A stretch of 47,032 nt of DNA from Halobium salinum (GCF_026586625.1 NZ_JAODIW010000008.1:157332-204363), one strand, 5' to 3'. Counted from the stretch's first letter, positions 7,100 through 15,341 are shown. Notes: a model not told the origin generated them from the letters alone. Translations and numbers: made by a program.

Positions 7100-7954
7100 A
7101 TGAGCACCGAATCCACGTCGTCGGCCGCGAGCACCGAACCCGTGTCGTCGGAGTCGAGCGGGCGCCCACTGGGCGACGAGACCGAGATGAGGTCCGCGAC
7201 CGAGACCCGTCGGCCGCCGGGGTCGCTCTCGCCCGCTCGGCCATCCCTCTCAGGCCGGTCGCGGACCGTCCTCGGCCGCGGGGTCGCGCTCCTCGTCGCC
7301 GTCTCGCTCGTCGTCGTCGCGGCCGGATTGGGTGCCGCCGTCGTCGCCGGCCTCGTCCTCGCGGAACTCGTCCCGATGGACGCGTCTGCGGTCGTCTACG
7401 CCGCCGTCGTGACCCGACTGGCCTTCTTCGGCGTCGCCTTCGCCTACGTCGTCCGCCGGCTCGACGGGGTCGACCTCCGGCTCCCCACCCGGGCCGAGCG
7501 GCGCTGGACCCTCGGCGGCCTCCTCGCCGCGCTCGTCCTCGTCTTCGGCGCGCTCACGGTCGGCCGGTTCACCGGCGTCGACACGGCCACGACCCTGCTC
7601 CGCCCGTTCGTCGTCGCCGACCCCTTCATACTCCTGTTGCTGGGCGTCGCCTCGGTGTTCGTCGTCGCCCCCGCCGAGGAGCTTCTCTTCCGCGGGGCGG
7701 TGCAGGGACGGCTCGGCCGCTCGTTCGGCCCGACGACCCGAATCGTCCTCGCGAGCGCGCTGTTCGCGGCCGTCCACGCGCTCGGGTTCGGCTTCGACCC
7801 CGCGACGGCGGCGTTCGGCCTCGCGGTCGTCTTCGCCGTCGGGGTCGTGCTCGGCACCGTCTACGAGGGGACCGAGAACCTCGCCGTCCCGGTGTTGGTC
7901 CACGGGCTGTACCAGGCGGCGCTGTTCGCGGTCGCCGTCCTCGTCGTGGTGTGA
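7100..7954 (+). CDS. CPBP family intramembrane protease, paralogue of the upstream gene
   Basis: A 284-residue paralogue with a longer, Ser/Thr/Glu-rich cytoplasmic N-terminus (about 50 residues) before the membrane core. The core keeps Glu193-Glu194-x3-Arg198 (EELLFR) and His226, and the third motif is His268-Gly-Leu-Tyr-Gln272. The usual asparagine, present in the upstream paralogue, is Gln here, so activity or specificity may differ. Similar layout and the conserved phrases VAPAEE and VLGTVYE show that the pair arose by duplication. The start is fixed by GGAGG 7 nt upstream. Confidence 0.9.
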   Translation: MSTESTSSAASTEPVSSESSGRPLGDETEMRSATETRRPPGSLSPARPSLSGRSRTVLGRGVALLVAVSLVVVAAGLGAAVVAGLVLAELVPMDASAVVYAAVVTRLAFFGVAFAYVVRRLDGVDLRLPTRAERRWTLGGLLAALVLVFGALTVGRFTGVDTATTLLRPFVVADPFILLLLGVASVFVVAPAEELLFRGAVQGRLGRSFGPTTRIVLASALFAAVHALGFGFDPATAAFGLAVVFAVGVVLGTVYEGTENLAVPVLVHGLYQAALFAVAVLVVV

Positions 7955-8071
7955 GCGACGACTGCGGGCGCCGTTCTCGACGCGGCGCGAGCGACGACCG
8001 AGAGCGTCGCGGCGCCGGCGACGGCGGGGAATCCAGAACCGATAAACGGCGGCCGTCGGTAGATGTCGGCG

Positions 8072-9175
8072 ATGCAGCAGGCCGTCCCGGAGCCGCAATC
8101 GTTCCGCCGCGTCCTCTCGTCGATGTGTACGGAGCCCCACCCGGCGGCGCGTGAGGCCGCGGTTCGCTTCCTCGCGACGAACCCCGGCGACCCTGGGACC
8201 TACGGCGCCGCCGCCGAACTCGAGGCGCGCGCCGTCGACGCGCTCGGGGAACTGGCCGGGCTCGCGGACCCTCACGGGTACGTCACGAGCGGCGGGACGG
8301 AGGCGAACATCCAGGCGGTCAGGGCGGCCCGGAACCGCGCCCGCGACGAGTGGACGTCGCCGCCCGAGAGCCCGAACGTCGTCGCCCCCGAGAGCGCGCA
8401 CTTCAGCTTCGCCAAGGCCGCAGACGTGCTCGGCGTCGACCTCCTCACCGTCCCGACCGACGGCGACGGGCGGGCCGACGTGGACGCCGTCCGCGCCGCC
8501 GTCGGCGACGACACCGTCGCCGTCGTCGGCGTCGCCGGGTCGACGGAGTACGGCCGCGTCGACCCGATTCCGGACCTCGCCGGGGTCGTCGAGGCCGCCG
8601 GGGAGTCGACCCCGGGCGGCGACCGACCGCTCCTCCACGTCGACGCCGCGTGGGGCGGCTTCTACCTCCCCTTCACCGACCACGAGTGGTGCTTCGAGCA
8701 CGCCCCGGTCGACACGCTCACCGTCGACCCCCACAAACTCGGCCAGGCGCCGGTGCCCGCCGGCGGACTCCTCGCCCGGGACCGGGCGACGCTCGACGCG
8801 CTCGCAGTCGAGACGCCGTATCTGGAGTCGACCTCGCAGGCGACCCTGACCGGGACGCGCTCGGGCGCCGGGGTGGCGGGCACCGTGGCCGCGTTCGACG
8901 AACTGTGGCCCGCGGGGTACCGTGAGGCCTACGAGACGGCGACGGCGAACGCGTCGTGGCTCGCCGACGCCCTCGACGACCGCGGGTTCGACGTGGTCGA
9001 GCCCGACCTGCCGCTCGTCGCCGCCGACGTTCCCGAGTCGGTGTTCGAGGCGCTCCGCAAGCGGGAGTGGCGAATCTCCCGGACCGGCCGCGACGAGCTG
9101 CGGGTCGTCTGTATGCCCCACGTCACGCGGCGGATGCTCCGCGAGTTCGTCGCGGACGTGGACGACCTGCGCTGA
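8072..9175 (+). CDS. mfnA: L-tyrosine/L-aspartate decarboxylase MfnA
   Basis: A 367-residue PLP-dependent group II decarboxylase of the archaeal MfnA family. These decarboxylate tyrosine (methanofuran) or aspartate; in non-methanogens the accepted role is making beta-alanine for coenzyme A. Seen in the sequence are the N-terminal [16 protein letters not shown] binding the cofactor phosphate, HVDAAWGG with the PLP-contacting Asp, and the Schiff-base Lys222 in DPHKLGQ. An in-frame ATG three codons upstream (8063) is possible. I chose 8072 because the TATA-like CGATAAAC centred near 8045 fits a leaderless start there. The gene is monocistronic by spacing. Confidence 0.92.
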   Translation: MQQAVPEPQSFRRVLSSMCTEPHPAAREAAVRFLATNPGDPGTYGAAAELEARAVDALGELAGLADPHGYVTSGGTEANIQAVRAARNRARDEWTSPPESPNVVAPESAHFSFAKAADVLGVDLLTVPTDGDGRADVDAVRAAVGDDTVAVVGVAGSTEYGRVDPIPDLAGVVEAAGESTPGGDRPLLHVDAAWGGFYLPFTDHEWCFEHAPVDTLTVDPHKLGQAPVPAGGLLARDRATLDALAVETPYLESTSQATLTGTRSGAGVAGTVAAFDELWPAGYREAYETATANASWLADALDDRGFDVVEPDLPLVAADVPESVFEALRKREWRISRTGRDELRVVCMPHVTRRMLREFVADVDDLR

Positions 9176-9210
9176 GCCGACCCCGACGACCGGCCAGATG
9201 TCAAACCGTC

Positions 9211-9222
9211 GATAGAGCTATC
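9211..9222 (+). promoter_or_regulatory. Inverted repeat in the promoter of the GIDE-domain gene
   Basis: GATAG-AG-CTATC is an inverted repeat at the position where the TATA element for the gene at 9251 is expected. It may simply be the TATA region or may be a regulator site; no second copy was seen. Confidence 0.3.
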
Positions 9223-9250
9223 TCCCGGCTTCGAGAACGACGGTCCAGCG

Positions 9251-10147
9251 ATGGACACGGAACTCGTCCTCGGGGGCCTCGGCGGCTGCCTCTTCGGCCT
9301 CCTGCTCCTGTGGGACGGACTGAGCCGGCGGAGACAGCATCGGCTGGTCACCCGCACCGAGACGACCGAGATACGGCAACTGACCGAGACGGGCCGCGTC
9401 GAAATCGAGGGCGAGGTCGTCGGCCCGGCGGACGGGAGCGAGACGTTCACCTCGCCCGTCGGGGAACGACCCGGGACGGTGCTCGCGGGGTGGGCGGTCG
9501 AGGAGTGGAGCGAGCGGGGGAAGCGCCAGCGGTGGACCACCCTCGCGTCGGGCGTCTACTCCCGGCCGTTCGTCGTCGACGACGGGACCGGCCGGGTTCG
9601 GGTCGCACTGGACGACCGAGTCGTCGGAGGCGAGAGCGTGCTGTCCACCCTCCGGTCGGTCGCCAGCGACGGTACGGCCAGCGGCCGGGGTGTCGCCGTC
9701 GACGGCGGGGTCACGGTCGACGGGGTCGTCTGTGAGTTCGAGTTCCTTCCGACGGTCGAGGTCGGTGCCGGGTCGACGCCGCCCGACCACATCCGGCGGT
9801 TCGTCGCGGGCGAGCGCCGGCTCTCGGAGGGGACCGACTCGCTCACGAACCTCGTCGACCTCGGCCACGCCCACGGCGACCGGCGATATCACGAGGGGAC
9901 GCTCGCCGTGGGTGACGACGTGTACGTCCTCGGCCACGCGACCGCCGACGCAAAGGCGACCACGCCGCTCCGAGCCGAAGACGTGGTCGTGACCGCGGTC
10001 GACGACGAGCCCTTCGTCGTCTCCGACCGCCCCGAGGCGGCGCTGGCCGACCGGCTCGAGGACTACGAAGGCCGGCTCTTCGTCGGCGCCGTCGTGCTCC
10101 TGTTGGGTCTCGGGTCGGTGGCCACCGGCGCGACGGACCTACTCTGA
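9251..10147 (+). CDS. Membrane protein with a GIDE-like domain
   Basis: A 298-residue protein with one N-terminal membrane segment (about residues 5-21, LGGLGGCLFGLLLLWDG), a large soluble domain and a C-terminal segment (about 278-296). The soluble part matches the domain shared with eukaryotic GIDE/MULAN ubiquitin ligases of the mitochondrial outer membrane: VEIEGEV, TSPVGERP, FVVDDGTGRVRV, and EGTLAVGDDVYVLGHA. Haloarchaeal proteins of this type lack the RING finger, and none is present here, so ligase activity is not implied. The domain has an OB-like character. It stands alone between mfnA and a VTT-type membrane gene. Confidence 0.8.
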   Translation: MDTELVLGGLGGCLFGLLLLWDGLSRRRQHRLVTRTETTEIRQLTETGRVEIEGEVVGPADGSETFTSPVGERPGTVLAGWAVEEWSERGKRQRWTTLASGVYSRPFVVDDGTGRVRVALDDRVVGGESVLSTLRSVASDGTASGRGVAVDGGVTVDGVVCEFEFLPTVEVGAGSTPPDHIRRFVAGERRLSEGTDSLTNLVDLGHAHGDRRYHEGTLAVGDDVYVLGHATADAKATTPLRAEDVVVTAVDDEPFVVSDRPEAALADRLEDYEGRLFVGAVVLLLGLGSVATGATDLL

Positions 10148-10225
10148 CCGCCGACCGACTATCGACCTGCCATCCCGCCGACGGAAAACTCAAAGCTTAC
10201 AACACGGGACGGCCGAGGGGCGGAC

Positions 10226-10885
10226 GTGCCAGTGGCCTCCTCGCTCCCCGGCGTCGCAGGCGCGGCCCTCGGGGCGACGACCGGCGTCGGCGTCTCGCCC
10301 GCCGAGTTCGTCGAGTTCGCCCGGCTCGCCGCGACGTTCCTCGCGGAGGGCGGCGACGGCGGCGGCGTGTTCCCGTGGCTCGAACGGCTCGTCAAGACCG
10401 CGTCGGGCTGGTGGGGGCTCGTTCTCATCTGGATATACTCCTTTCTCATCGCCTTCGCGCTCCCGGGCGTGAGCGAGGTCGTCCTGCTGGCGGAGCTCAA
10501 CCTCGGCCTCTCGGCGGCGACGACGACGGCGCTCATCGTCTTCGTCAGCGCCTTCGGGAAGTCCGCCGGCAGCGTCTTCGCGTTTCACATCGGCCAGGAG
10601 GCCAAGGAGTCCGGCCCCGTCATCCGCTTCCTGCGGAACTCCCGCTTCGACGTCATCGAGTGGTCCGAGAAGAAGACCGTCACCATCGCCCAGAAGTGGG
10701 GGTACGCGGGGCTCGCGGCCGCGCTCTGTGTCCCGGGGTTCCCCGACACGCTCTCTATCTACGCCTTCTCCGTCCTGGAGGAGGACTACGTCAAGTTCGC
10801 GCTCGCGACGTTCGTCGGGAGCGCGGGTCGACTCATCCTCTGGCTCGCCGGCGGGCACGCGATTACGTCCGCGTTCGGGCTCTGA
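10226..10885 (+). CDS. YqaA/VTT (SNARE-associated, DedA-like) membrane protein
   Basis: A 219-residue integral membrane protein of the VTT superfamily, related to YqaA and DedA. A short, weakly hydrophobic N-terminus precedes the core. The core phrases ALPGVSEVVLLAE, VSAFGKSAGSVFAF and CVPGFPDTLSIYAF match the re-entrant-loop regions with conserved Gly/Pro. Members are thought to move lipids or protons; the substrate here is unknown. The GTG at 10226 is favoured because AAGCTTAC (10193-10200) sits 26-33 nt upstream, fitting a leaderless start; a second GTG lies two codons later. A true DedA homologue is encoded at 36.6-37.2 kb. Confidence 0.85.
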   Translation: MPVASSLPGVAGAALGATTGVGVSPAEFVEFARLAATFLAEGGDGGGVFPWLERLVKTASGWWGLVLIWIYSFLIAFALPGVSEVVLLAELNLGLSAATTTALIVFVSAFGKSAGSVFAFHIGQEAKESGPVIRFLRNSRFDVIEWSEKKTVTIAQKWGYAGLAAALCVPGFPDTLSIYAFSVLEEDYVKFALATFVGSAGRLILWLAGGHAITSAFGL

Positions 10886-10973
10886 CTCCGGAGCGGAGCA
10901 TCCCCTGGCTCGGACTCTCACCGGCTGAGAACCATCGTATCTCGATTTTCGTCTCCCCGCCGTACTAGCTACC

Positions 10974-11651
10974 ATGGCCTACAGACGCATCTCGAATCAG
11001 ACCCTACTCGGGGGTGTCGTCGCCCTCGTCGGCCTCGTACTGCTCGCGAACACCACCGGTCTCTACGACACCGGGGCGCTCCTCCGGTACGTCCCGTCGC
11101 TGTTCGTCCTCGTCGGCCTCTACGCCATCGTCGCCAGCGGCTTCCGCAACGTCGCGGGACCGCTAGTCGTCGTCGCGCTGGCCGGAGCGTCCCAGCTAAT
11201 CGCGCTCGACCTCGTCGCCGCCGAGGAGTTGGTCGTCCTCTGGCCGGTGGTCGTCGTCGCCTTCGGCGCGGCGCTGGTCGCCGGCCGCGTCCGGTCGCGG
11301 GTCCGCGACGTCGACGCCGACCGCGTCGACCTCGTGGCCGTCTTCGGTGGACGGAACGACCGCGTCACGTCCTCGTCGTTCGTCGGCGGGGACGTGACGG
11401 CCATGTTCGGCGGCGCCGAACTCGACCTGCGGGACGCGACGGTGCCGGTCAAGCCCGCCCGCGTGAACGCCACCGCGCTGTTCGGCGGCGTCGAGGTCGT
11501 CGTCCCGCGCGACTGGCGCGTCGAGGTCGACGTCCTCCCCGTCTTCGGCGCCGCCGAGGACGACCGGCCGCGGCGTGCGGAGGAACACGAGGAAGTGGAC
11601 CTCGTCGTCACCGGCTTCTGTGCGTTCGGCGCGGTCGAAGTGACGGACTGA
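10974..11651 (+). CDS. LiaF-like membrane protein with C-terminal beta-repeat domain
   Basis: A 225-residue protein. The first 105 residues contain four hydrophobic segments (for example LLGGVVALVGLVLLA and SLFVLVGLYAIVASG). The rest is a beta-rich domain with recurring FGG or FGA turns (VFGG, MFGGAELDL, LFGGVEVVV, VFGAAED), the hallmark of the LiaF C-terminal/DUF2154-type fold. In Firmicutes LiaF inhibits an envelope-stress histidine kinase; no kinase is encoded nearby, so that role cannot be transferred. The TATA-like GATTTTC near 10944 supports a leaderless ATG at 10974. Confidence 0.85.
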   Translation: MAYRRISNQTLLGGVVALVGLVLLANTTGLYDTGALLRYVPSLFVLVGLYAIVASGFRNVAGPLVVVALAGASQLIALDLVAAEELVVLWPVVVVAFGAALVAGRVRSRVRDVDADRVDLVAVFGGRNDRVTSSSFVGGDVTAMFGGAELDLRDATVPVKPARVNATALFGGVEVVVPRDWRVEVDVLPVFGAAEDDRPRRAEEHEEVDLVVTGFCAFGAVEVTD

Positions 11652-11827
11652 CGGCCTCCCGTCCTCCGTTCTGGACATGGTGAAGGCGGCCGCAACTCCT
11701 CCCGTAACCCGCGACCGTCCGACGCCGGCGGACACGGCTCGGCTAGCCAACCCGCCATTGGGAACCGAACTGACACCCTCCCTGTAGGGTAGGTCGTTCA
11801 ATGCCGTAGCGACTATTGTACTATCCG

Positions 11828-12670
11828 ATGGTAGAAAGAAACCGCCGAAGTTTCGTGAAAGCGACAGGCTCCGCCCTCCTCATCAGCGCCCTCGCCGGCT
11901 GTGGCGGCCAGAACGGCGAAGGGACGGAGACCACCGCGTCGGAGACGACGATGGGCAACGAGACCACGTCGATGGGTAACGAGACGACGATGGGCAACGA
12001 GACGACCACCGAGGGCAACGAAACCACGGACGGGACGACGACGGACGGCGACGGGGAGGCGAACCTCCGCGTCGTCCACGCCTCGCCCGACGCCCCGAAC
12101 GTGGACGTGTACGTCGACGACGCGGAGGCGCTGACGGACGTGCCGTTCGGCACGGTGAGCGACTACCTCCCGCTCTCGACGGGGAGCCACGCGGTCCGAA
12201 TCACCGCCGCCGGCGACCCGGACACGGTCGTCTTCGACGAAGAGGTCGAACTGATGGCCGCGGACTACACCGCGGTCGCGCAGGGCGAACTCGAAGAGGG
12301 CGCCGAGAACGCCTTCTCCGTGCAGGTGCTCGAAGACGACGCCGAGGCGCCCGGGAGCGACACGGCCGCCGTCCGACTGGTCCACCTCTCGCCCGACGCC
12401 CCGGCGGTCGACGTGACCGTCGAGAGTAGCGGCGACGCCATCTTCGACGGCGTCGCGTTCGGCGAGACGGCGACGGCGGAGGTCCCCGCCGGGGACTACA
12501 CCCTCCAAGTCCGCGGGGACACCGATGGCAACGACGGCGACGTGGCCGCCTCCTTCGACGTGACCGTCGAGGGCGGGAGCGAGTACACCGCCTTCGCCGT
12601 CGGCTACCTCACTCCCGACGACGAGCCGGCCGACGCCGGATTCGACCTGCTGGTCGCCGAGGGCGCCTGA
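11828..12670 (+). CDS. Tat-exported lipoprotein with two DUF4397 units
   Basis: A 280-residue cell-surface protein. The N-terminus has a twin-arginine motif (Arg6-Arg7-Ser-Phe-Val-Lys), a hydrophobic stretch and a lipobox LAGC with Cys25 as lipid anchor. Residues 33-75 are a Thr/Glu/Gly/Asn-rich stalk holding four MGNETT-type repeats, each with an N-glycosylation sequon (Asn44, 51, 57 and 64). The remainder has two DUF4397 copies, marked by HASPDAPNVDV near residue 85 and HLSPDAPAVDV near 195, likely beta sandwiches. The start at 11828 puts the twin arginines at the normal place; an in-frame ATG four codons earlier is less likely. Function is unknown, probably surface binding. Confidence 0.9.
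   Translation: MVERNRRSFVKATGSALLISALAGCGGQNGEGTETTASETTMGNETTSMGNETTMGNETTTEGNETTDGTTTDGDGEANLRVVHASPDAPNVDVYVDDAEALTDVPFGTVSDYLPLSTGSHAVRITAAGDPDTVVFDEEVELMAADYTAVAQGELEEGAENAFSVQVLEDDAEAPGSDTAAVRLVHLSPDAPAVDVTVESSGDAIFDGVAFGETATAEVPAGDYTLQVRGDTDGNDGDVAASFDVTVEGGSEYTAFAVGYLTPDDEPADAGFDLLVAEGA
11948..12028 (+). repeat. Degenerate coding repeat for four NETT sequons
   Basis: About four imperfect copies, 18-21 nt each, of a unit like ATGGGCAACGAGACC, all in frame in the DUF4397 lipoprotein. They encode the MGNETT stalk and could expand or contract by slippage without a frameshift. Confidence 0.7.
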
Positions 12671-12701
12671 GACGGCCGACCGGCCCCACACCGGCGAACC
12701 T

Positions 12702-12711
12702 TTTTTATATC
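12702..12711 (+). promoter_or_regulatory. Strong TATA element with no assigned gene
   Basis: TTTTTATATC, preceded by CGAAC, is one of the most A/T-rich runs in the window and resembles haloarchaeal stable-RNA promoters. Predicted transcription start is near 12732-12735. It lies 250 nt before metG, which has its own TATA. The T-run could also end transcription of the DUF4397 gene. Confidence 0.55.
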
Positions 12712-12731
12712 GCAGTCGACTCCGTACGAGC

Positions 12732-12823
12732 GTGAACTCGGTCCACCCGCCGCTTCGTCGCGGCCCGCCGCACGACCGCGGCACCACGATGCGCACGCGC
12801 ACCTAGTGAGCGATGGGTGGACC
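12732..12823 (+). ncRNA. Candidate structured small RNA upstream of metG
   Basis: Downstream of the strong TATA, a 9-bp perfect inverted repeat (GGTCCACCC at 12740-12748, GGGTGGACC at 12815-12823) encloses three small hairpins. The first two share the same stem: GCCGC-N6-GCGGC at 12749-12764 and again at 12767-12782. The third is TGCG-N4-CGCA at 12790-12801. Together they make a cloverleaf-like multibranch fold of 84 nt. It is not a tRNA: there is no TTCGA T-loop. Alternatively the transcript encodes a 24-residue leaderless peptide (GTG at 12732, stop at 12806), but its Arg-rich basic composition is unlike haloarchaeal proteins. High GC makes chance folding possible, so confidence is low. Confidence 0.3.
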
Positions 12824-12928
12824 CCGCGTCGCGGCCCGGGTCGATAGGACGGCCCCGCCGCGTCGCGAGCGAACCTCGACGCGCCCTTCTTCGGCTGACG
12901 TACCGTGGAGACGACCGAGACCGGCGGG

Positions 12929-12935
12929 CTTTAGG
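12929..12935 (+). promoter_or_regulatory. TATA element of metG
   Basis: CTTTAGG lies 26-32 nt before the metG ATG, predicting a leaderless mRNA independent of the strong promoter further upstream. Confidence 0.6.
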
Positions 12936-12960
12936 CCCGCATCCGAGAACCCAAAACAGA

Positions 12961-15102
12961 ATGAGCCACGAGGAGTTCCCCACCGAGAACCCGGCGGTGG
13001 TGACCTGTGGGCTGCCGTACGCCAACGGCGACCTGCACGTCGGCCACCTCCGAACCTACGTCGGCGGCGACGCCTACGCCCGCTCGCTCAGGAAACTGGG
13101 CCAGCAGACCGCGTTCGTCTCCGGCTCAGACATGCACGGCACCCCCGTCGCGGTGAACGCCGAGAAGGAGGGCGTCGACCCCGAGGAGTTCGCCCTGCGC
13201 TGGCACGACCAGTACGAGGCGACGTTCCCCCGGTTCAACGTCGACTTCGACAACTACGGCCACACCCACGACGAGACGAACACCGAACTCACCCAGGACA
13301 TCGTCCGCACCCTCGACCAGGAGGGCCACGTCTACGAGAAGGTCATCAAGGTCGCCTACGACCCGGACGCCGACCAGTACCTCCCCGACCGCTACGTCGA
13401 GGGCACGTGTCCCTACTGCGGCGAGAAGGCCCGCGGCGACGAGTGCGACGAGGGGTGTCAGCGCCACCTCGAACCCGGCGAGGTCGAGGACCCCGTCTCG
13501 ACGATTACGGGGAACCCCGCGCAGTACCGCGAGCGCACCCACAAGTTCTTCCGCGTCTCCGCGTTCCAGGAGTACCTCCAGGAGTTCATCGACCGGTTGG
13601 AGGGCACCTCGAACGCCCAGAACCAGCCCCGCGAGTGGATAGAGGGCGACCTGCAGGACTGGTGTATCACACGCGACCTCGACTGGGGTATCGACTACCC
13701 CGAGGTCGAGGGGGGCCAGAGCGAGGGGGAGGCCGAGGACGACCTGGTGCTCTACGTCTGGGTCGACGCCCCCATCGAGTACGTCGCCTCCACGAAGCAG
13801 TACTCCGAGCGCGTCGGGAGCGAGGCGTACGACTGGGAGCAGGTGTGGAAGGAGGCGGGCGAAATCGTCCACGTCATCGGCCGCGACATCATCCAGCACC
13901 ACACTGTCTTCTGGCCGGCGATGCTGAACGGGGCCGGCTACGAGGAGCCCCGCGCCGTCATGGCGAGCGGGTTCGTCACCCTCGGCGGCAAGGGGTTCTC
14001 GACCTCGCGTAACCGCGCCGTGTGGGCCGACGAGTACCTCGACGAGGGGTTCCACCCCGACCTCCTGCGCTACTACATCACGACCAACGGCGGGTTCCAG
14101 CAGGACGTGGACTTCTCGTGGGCGAAGTTCCGCGAGCGCGTGAACGGCGAACTCGTCGGCACCGTCGGCAACTTCGTCTACCGTTCCCTCCTCTTTGCCT
14201 ACCGGAACTACGAGGGGACGCCGGACGGCGAGGTCAGCGCCGAGGTCGAGGAGCGAATCGAGGCCGCCGTCGCCGACTTCGGCGAGGCCGTCAACGAGTA
14301 CGACCCGAAGGCGCTCGGCGAGGCCGCGGTGTCGCTGGCGCGCTTCGGCAACGAGTACATCCAGCGTAACGAGCCCTGGAAGCTCACCGACGACGAGCCC
14401 GACCGGGCCGCGCAGGTCATCTACGACTGCGTCCAACTCGCGAAGGCCGTCGCCGTCCTCCTCTACCCCATCGCGCCCGAGAAGTCGGCACAGCTGTGGG
14501 GCGACGTTGGACCCGCGGACGAGGACCTCGCCGAGGTCACCACCGACGCCGCGCTCACCCCGCCCGCGACGACGTTCGAGGAGCCGACGGAGCTGTTCGA
14601 GAAGATCGAGGAAGAACGCGTCGAGGCGCTGAACGAGAAGCTGGAGGCGCGCGTCGCCGAGGCGACCGCCGACGAGGGAGAAGCGGAGGGCGAAGGCGAC
14701 GGGTCGGACGCGGAAACCGAAAGCGACGACACCGACGCCGCCGAGGACTCGGACGTGAGCGACGAGTTCGAACCCATCGTCGAAGAGCGCATCGGCTTCG
14801 AGGAGTTCCAGGACGTCGACCTCCGGGTCGGCCGGGTCGAGAGCGCGGAGGGCATCGAGGGCGCCGACAAGCTCGCGAAGCTCACCGTCGACATCGGCGT
14901 CGAGACGCGCCAAATCGTCGCCGGCATCAAACAGCTCCACGACCTCGGCGAACTGCCGGGGAAGAAGGTCGTCGTCGTGGCCAACCTCGAAGGGGCCGAA
15001 CTGTTCGGCGTCGAGTCGAACGGGATGGTGCTCGCCGCCGGCGACGAGGCCGACCTGCTGACGACACACGGCGACGCGGAGCCGGGGACGCGCGTTCGGT
15101 AG
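12961..15102 (+). CDS. metG: Methionyl-tRNA synthetase with fused C-terminal tRNA-binding domain
   Basis: A 713-residue class I synthetase that charges tRNA-Met. The HIGH motif is His26-Val-Gly-His29; the KMSKS loop is variant, around residues 344-350 (KGFSTSR), as seen in many MetRS. The zinc knuckle is Cys150-x2-Cys153 plus Cys162 and Cys166. An anticodon-binding helical domain follows. A very acidic linker (about residues 570-605) then leads to a C-terminal EMAP/Arc1-type OB domain (about 610-713, with DVDLRVGRV and GVESNGMVLAA). In some archaea and bacteria this domain is absent or separate; here it is fused. The start at 12961 is fixed by the TATA element; longer in-frame starts are Arg-rich. 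Confidence 0.97.
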   Translation: MSHEEFPTENPAVVTCGLPYANGDLHVGHLRTYVGGDAYARSLRKLGQQTAFVSGSDMHGTPVAVNAEKEGVDPEEFALRWHDQYEATFPRFNVDFDNYGHTHDETNTELTQDIVRTLDQEGHVYEKVIKVAYDPDADQYLPDRYVEGTCPYCGEKARGDECDEGCQRHLEPGEVEDPVSTITGNPAQYRERTHKFFRVSAFQEYLQEFIDRLEGTSNAQNQPREWIEGDLQDWCITRDLDWGIDYPEVEGGQSEGEAEDDLVLYVWVDAPIEYVASTKQYSERVGSEAYDWEQVWKEAGEIVHVIGRDIIQHHTVFWPAMLNGAGYEEPRAVMASGFVTLGGKGFSTSRNRAVWADEYLDEGFHPDLLRYYITTNGGFQQDVDFSWAKFRERVNGELVGTVGNFVYRSLLFAYRNYEGTPDGEVSAEVEERIEAAVADFGEAVNEYDPKALGEAAVSLARFGNEYIQRNEPWKLTDDEPDRAAQVIYDCVQLAKAVAVLLYPIAPEKSAQLWGDVGPADEDLAEVTTDAALTPPATTFEEPTELFEKIEEERVEALNEKLEARVAEATADEGEAEGEGDGSDAETESDDTDAAEDSDVSDEFEPIVEERIGFEEFQDVDLRVGRVESAEGIEGADKLAKLTVDIGVETRQIVAGIKQLHDLGELPGKKVVVVANLEGAELFGVESNGMVLAAGDEADLLTTHGDAEPGTRVR

Positions 15103-15259
15103 GCGGCTCGGGTCTGCGGTTTTCGAGCGTCGATTCGACTACTTTTCACGAGGTGTCGGCAGATTACGACGCCAACGCTGTGACAGGAGAGGTGTTCGAG
15201 GCTTCCATGTCTGAGTGGATTTCCACCGCGTCGACGAGTCGGCCGGCGACAAGCGCCGA

Positions 15260-15341
15260 CCGTCGTGGCGCCTACGCGTAACACTCCGGCGTCAGCGAGT
15301 AAGGTGCGCACGAGGCGTGCCCGTCGTGGCGTCTACGCGTA
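15260..15341. repeat. 21-bp direct repeat at the 3' end of the DUF2267 gene
   Basis: CCGTCGTGGCG-CTACGCGTA occurs at 15260-15280 and again at 15321-15341 with one mismatch, 61 bp apart. The second copy contains the last codons and stop of the DUF2267 gene; the first is outside it. This looks like a partial duplication of the gene end. Each copy contains the 8-base palindrome TACGCGTA. Confidence 0.6.

Noticed and set aside
12732-12806. A leaderless 24-residue GTG-started peptide
   Set aside because: It fits the TATA spacing but is strongly basic with no acidic bias, and overlaps symmetrical hairpins; a structured RNA explains the sequence better. It is kept only as an alternative.
12680-12960. 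A tRNA between the DUF4397 gene and metG
   Set aside because: The cloverleaf-like fold lacks a TTCGA-type T-loop and a normal 7-bp acceptor with CCA-proximal geometry.
15208-15282. A 24-residue frame starting MSEWISTAS after metG
   Set aside because: No promoter or Shine-Dalgarno at the right distance, and its end falls in the duplicated 3' sequence of the neighbouring gene.
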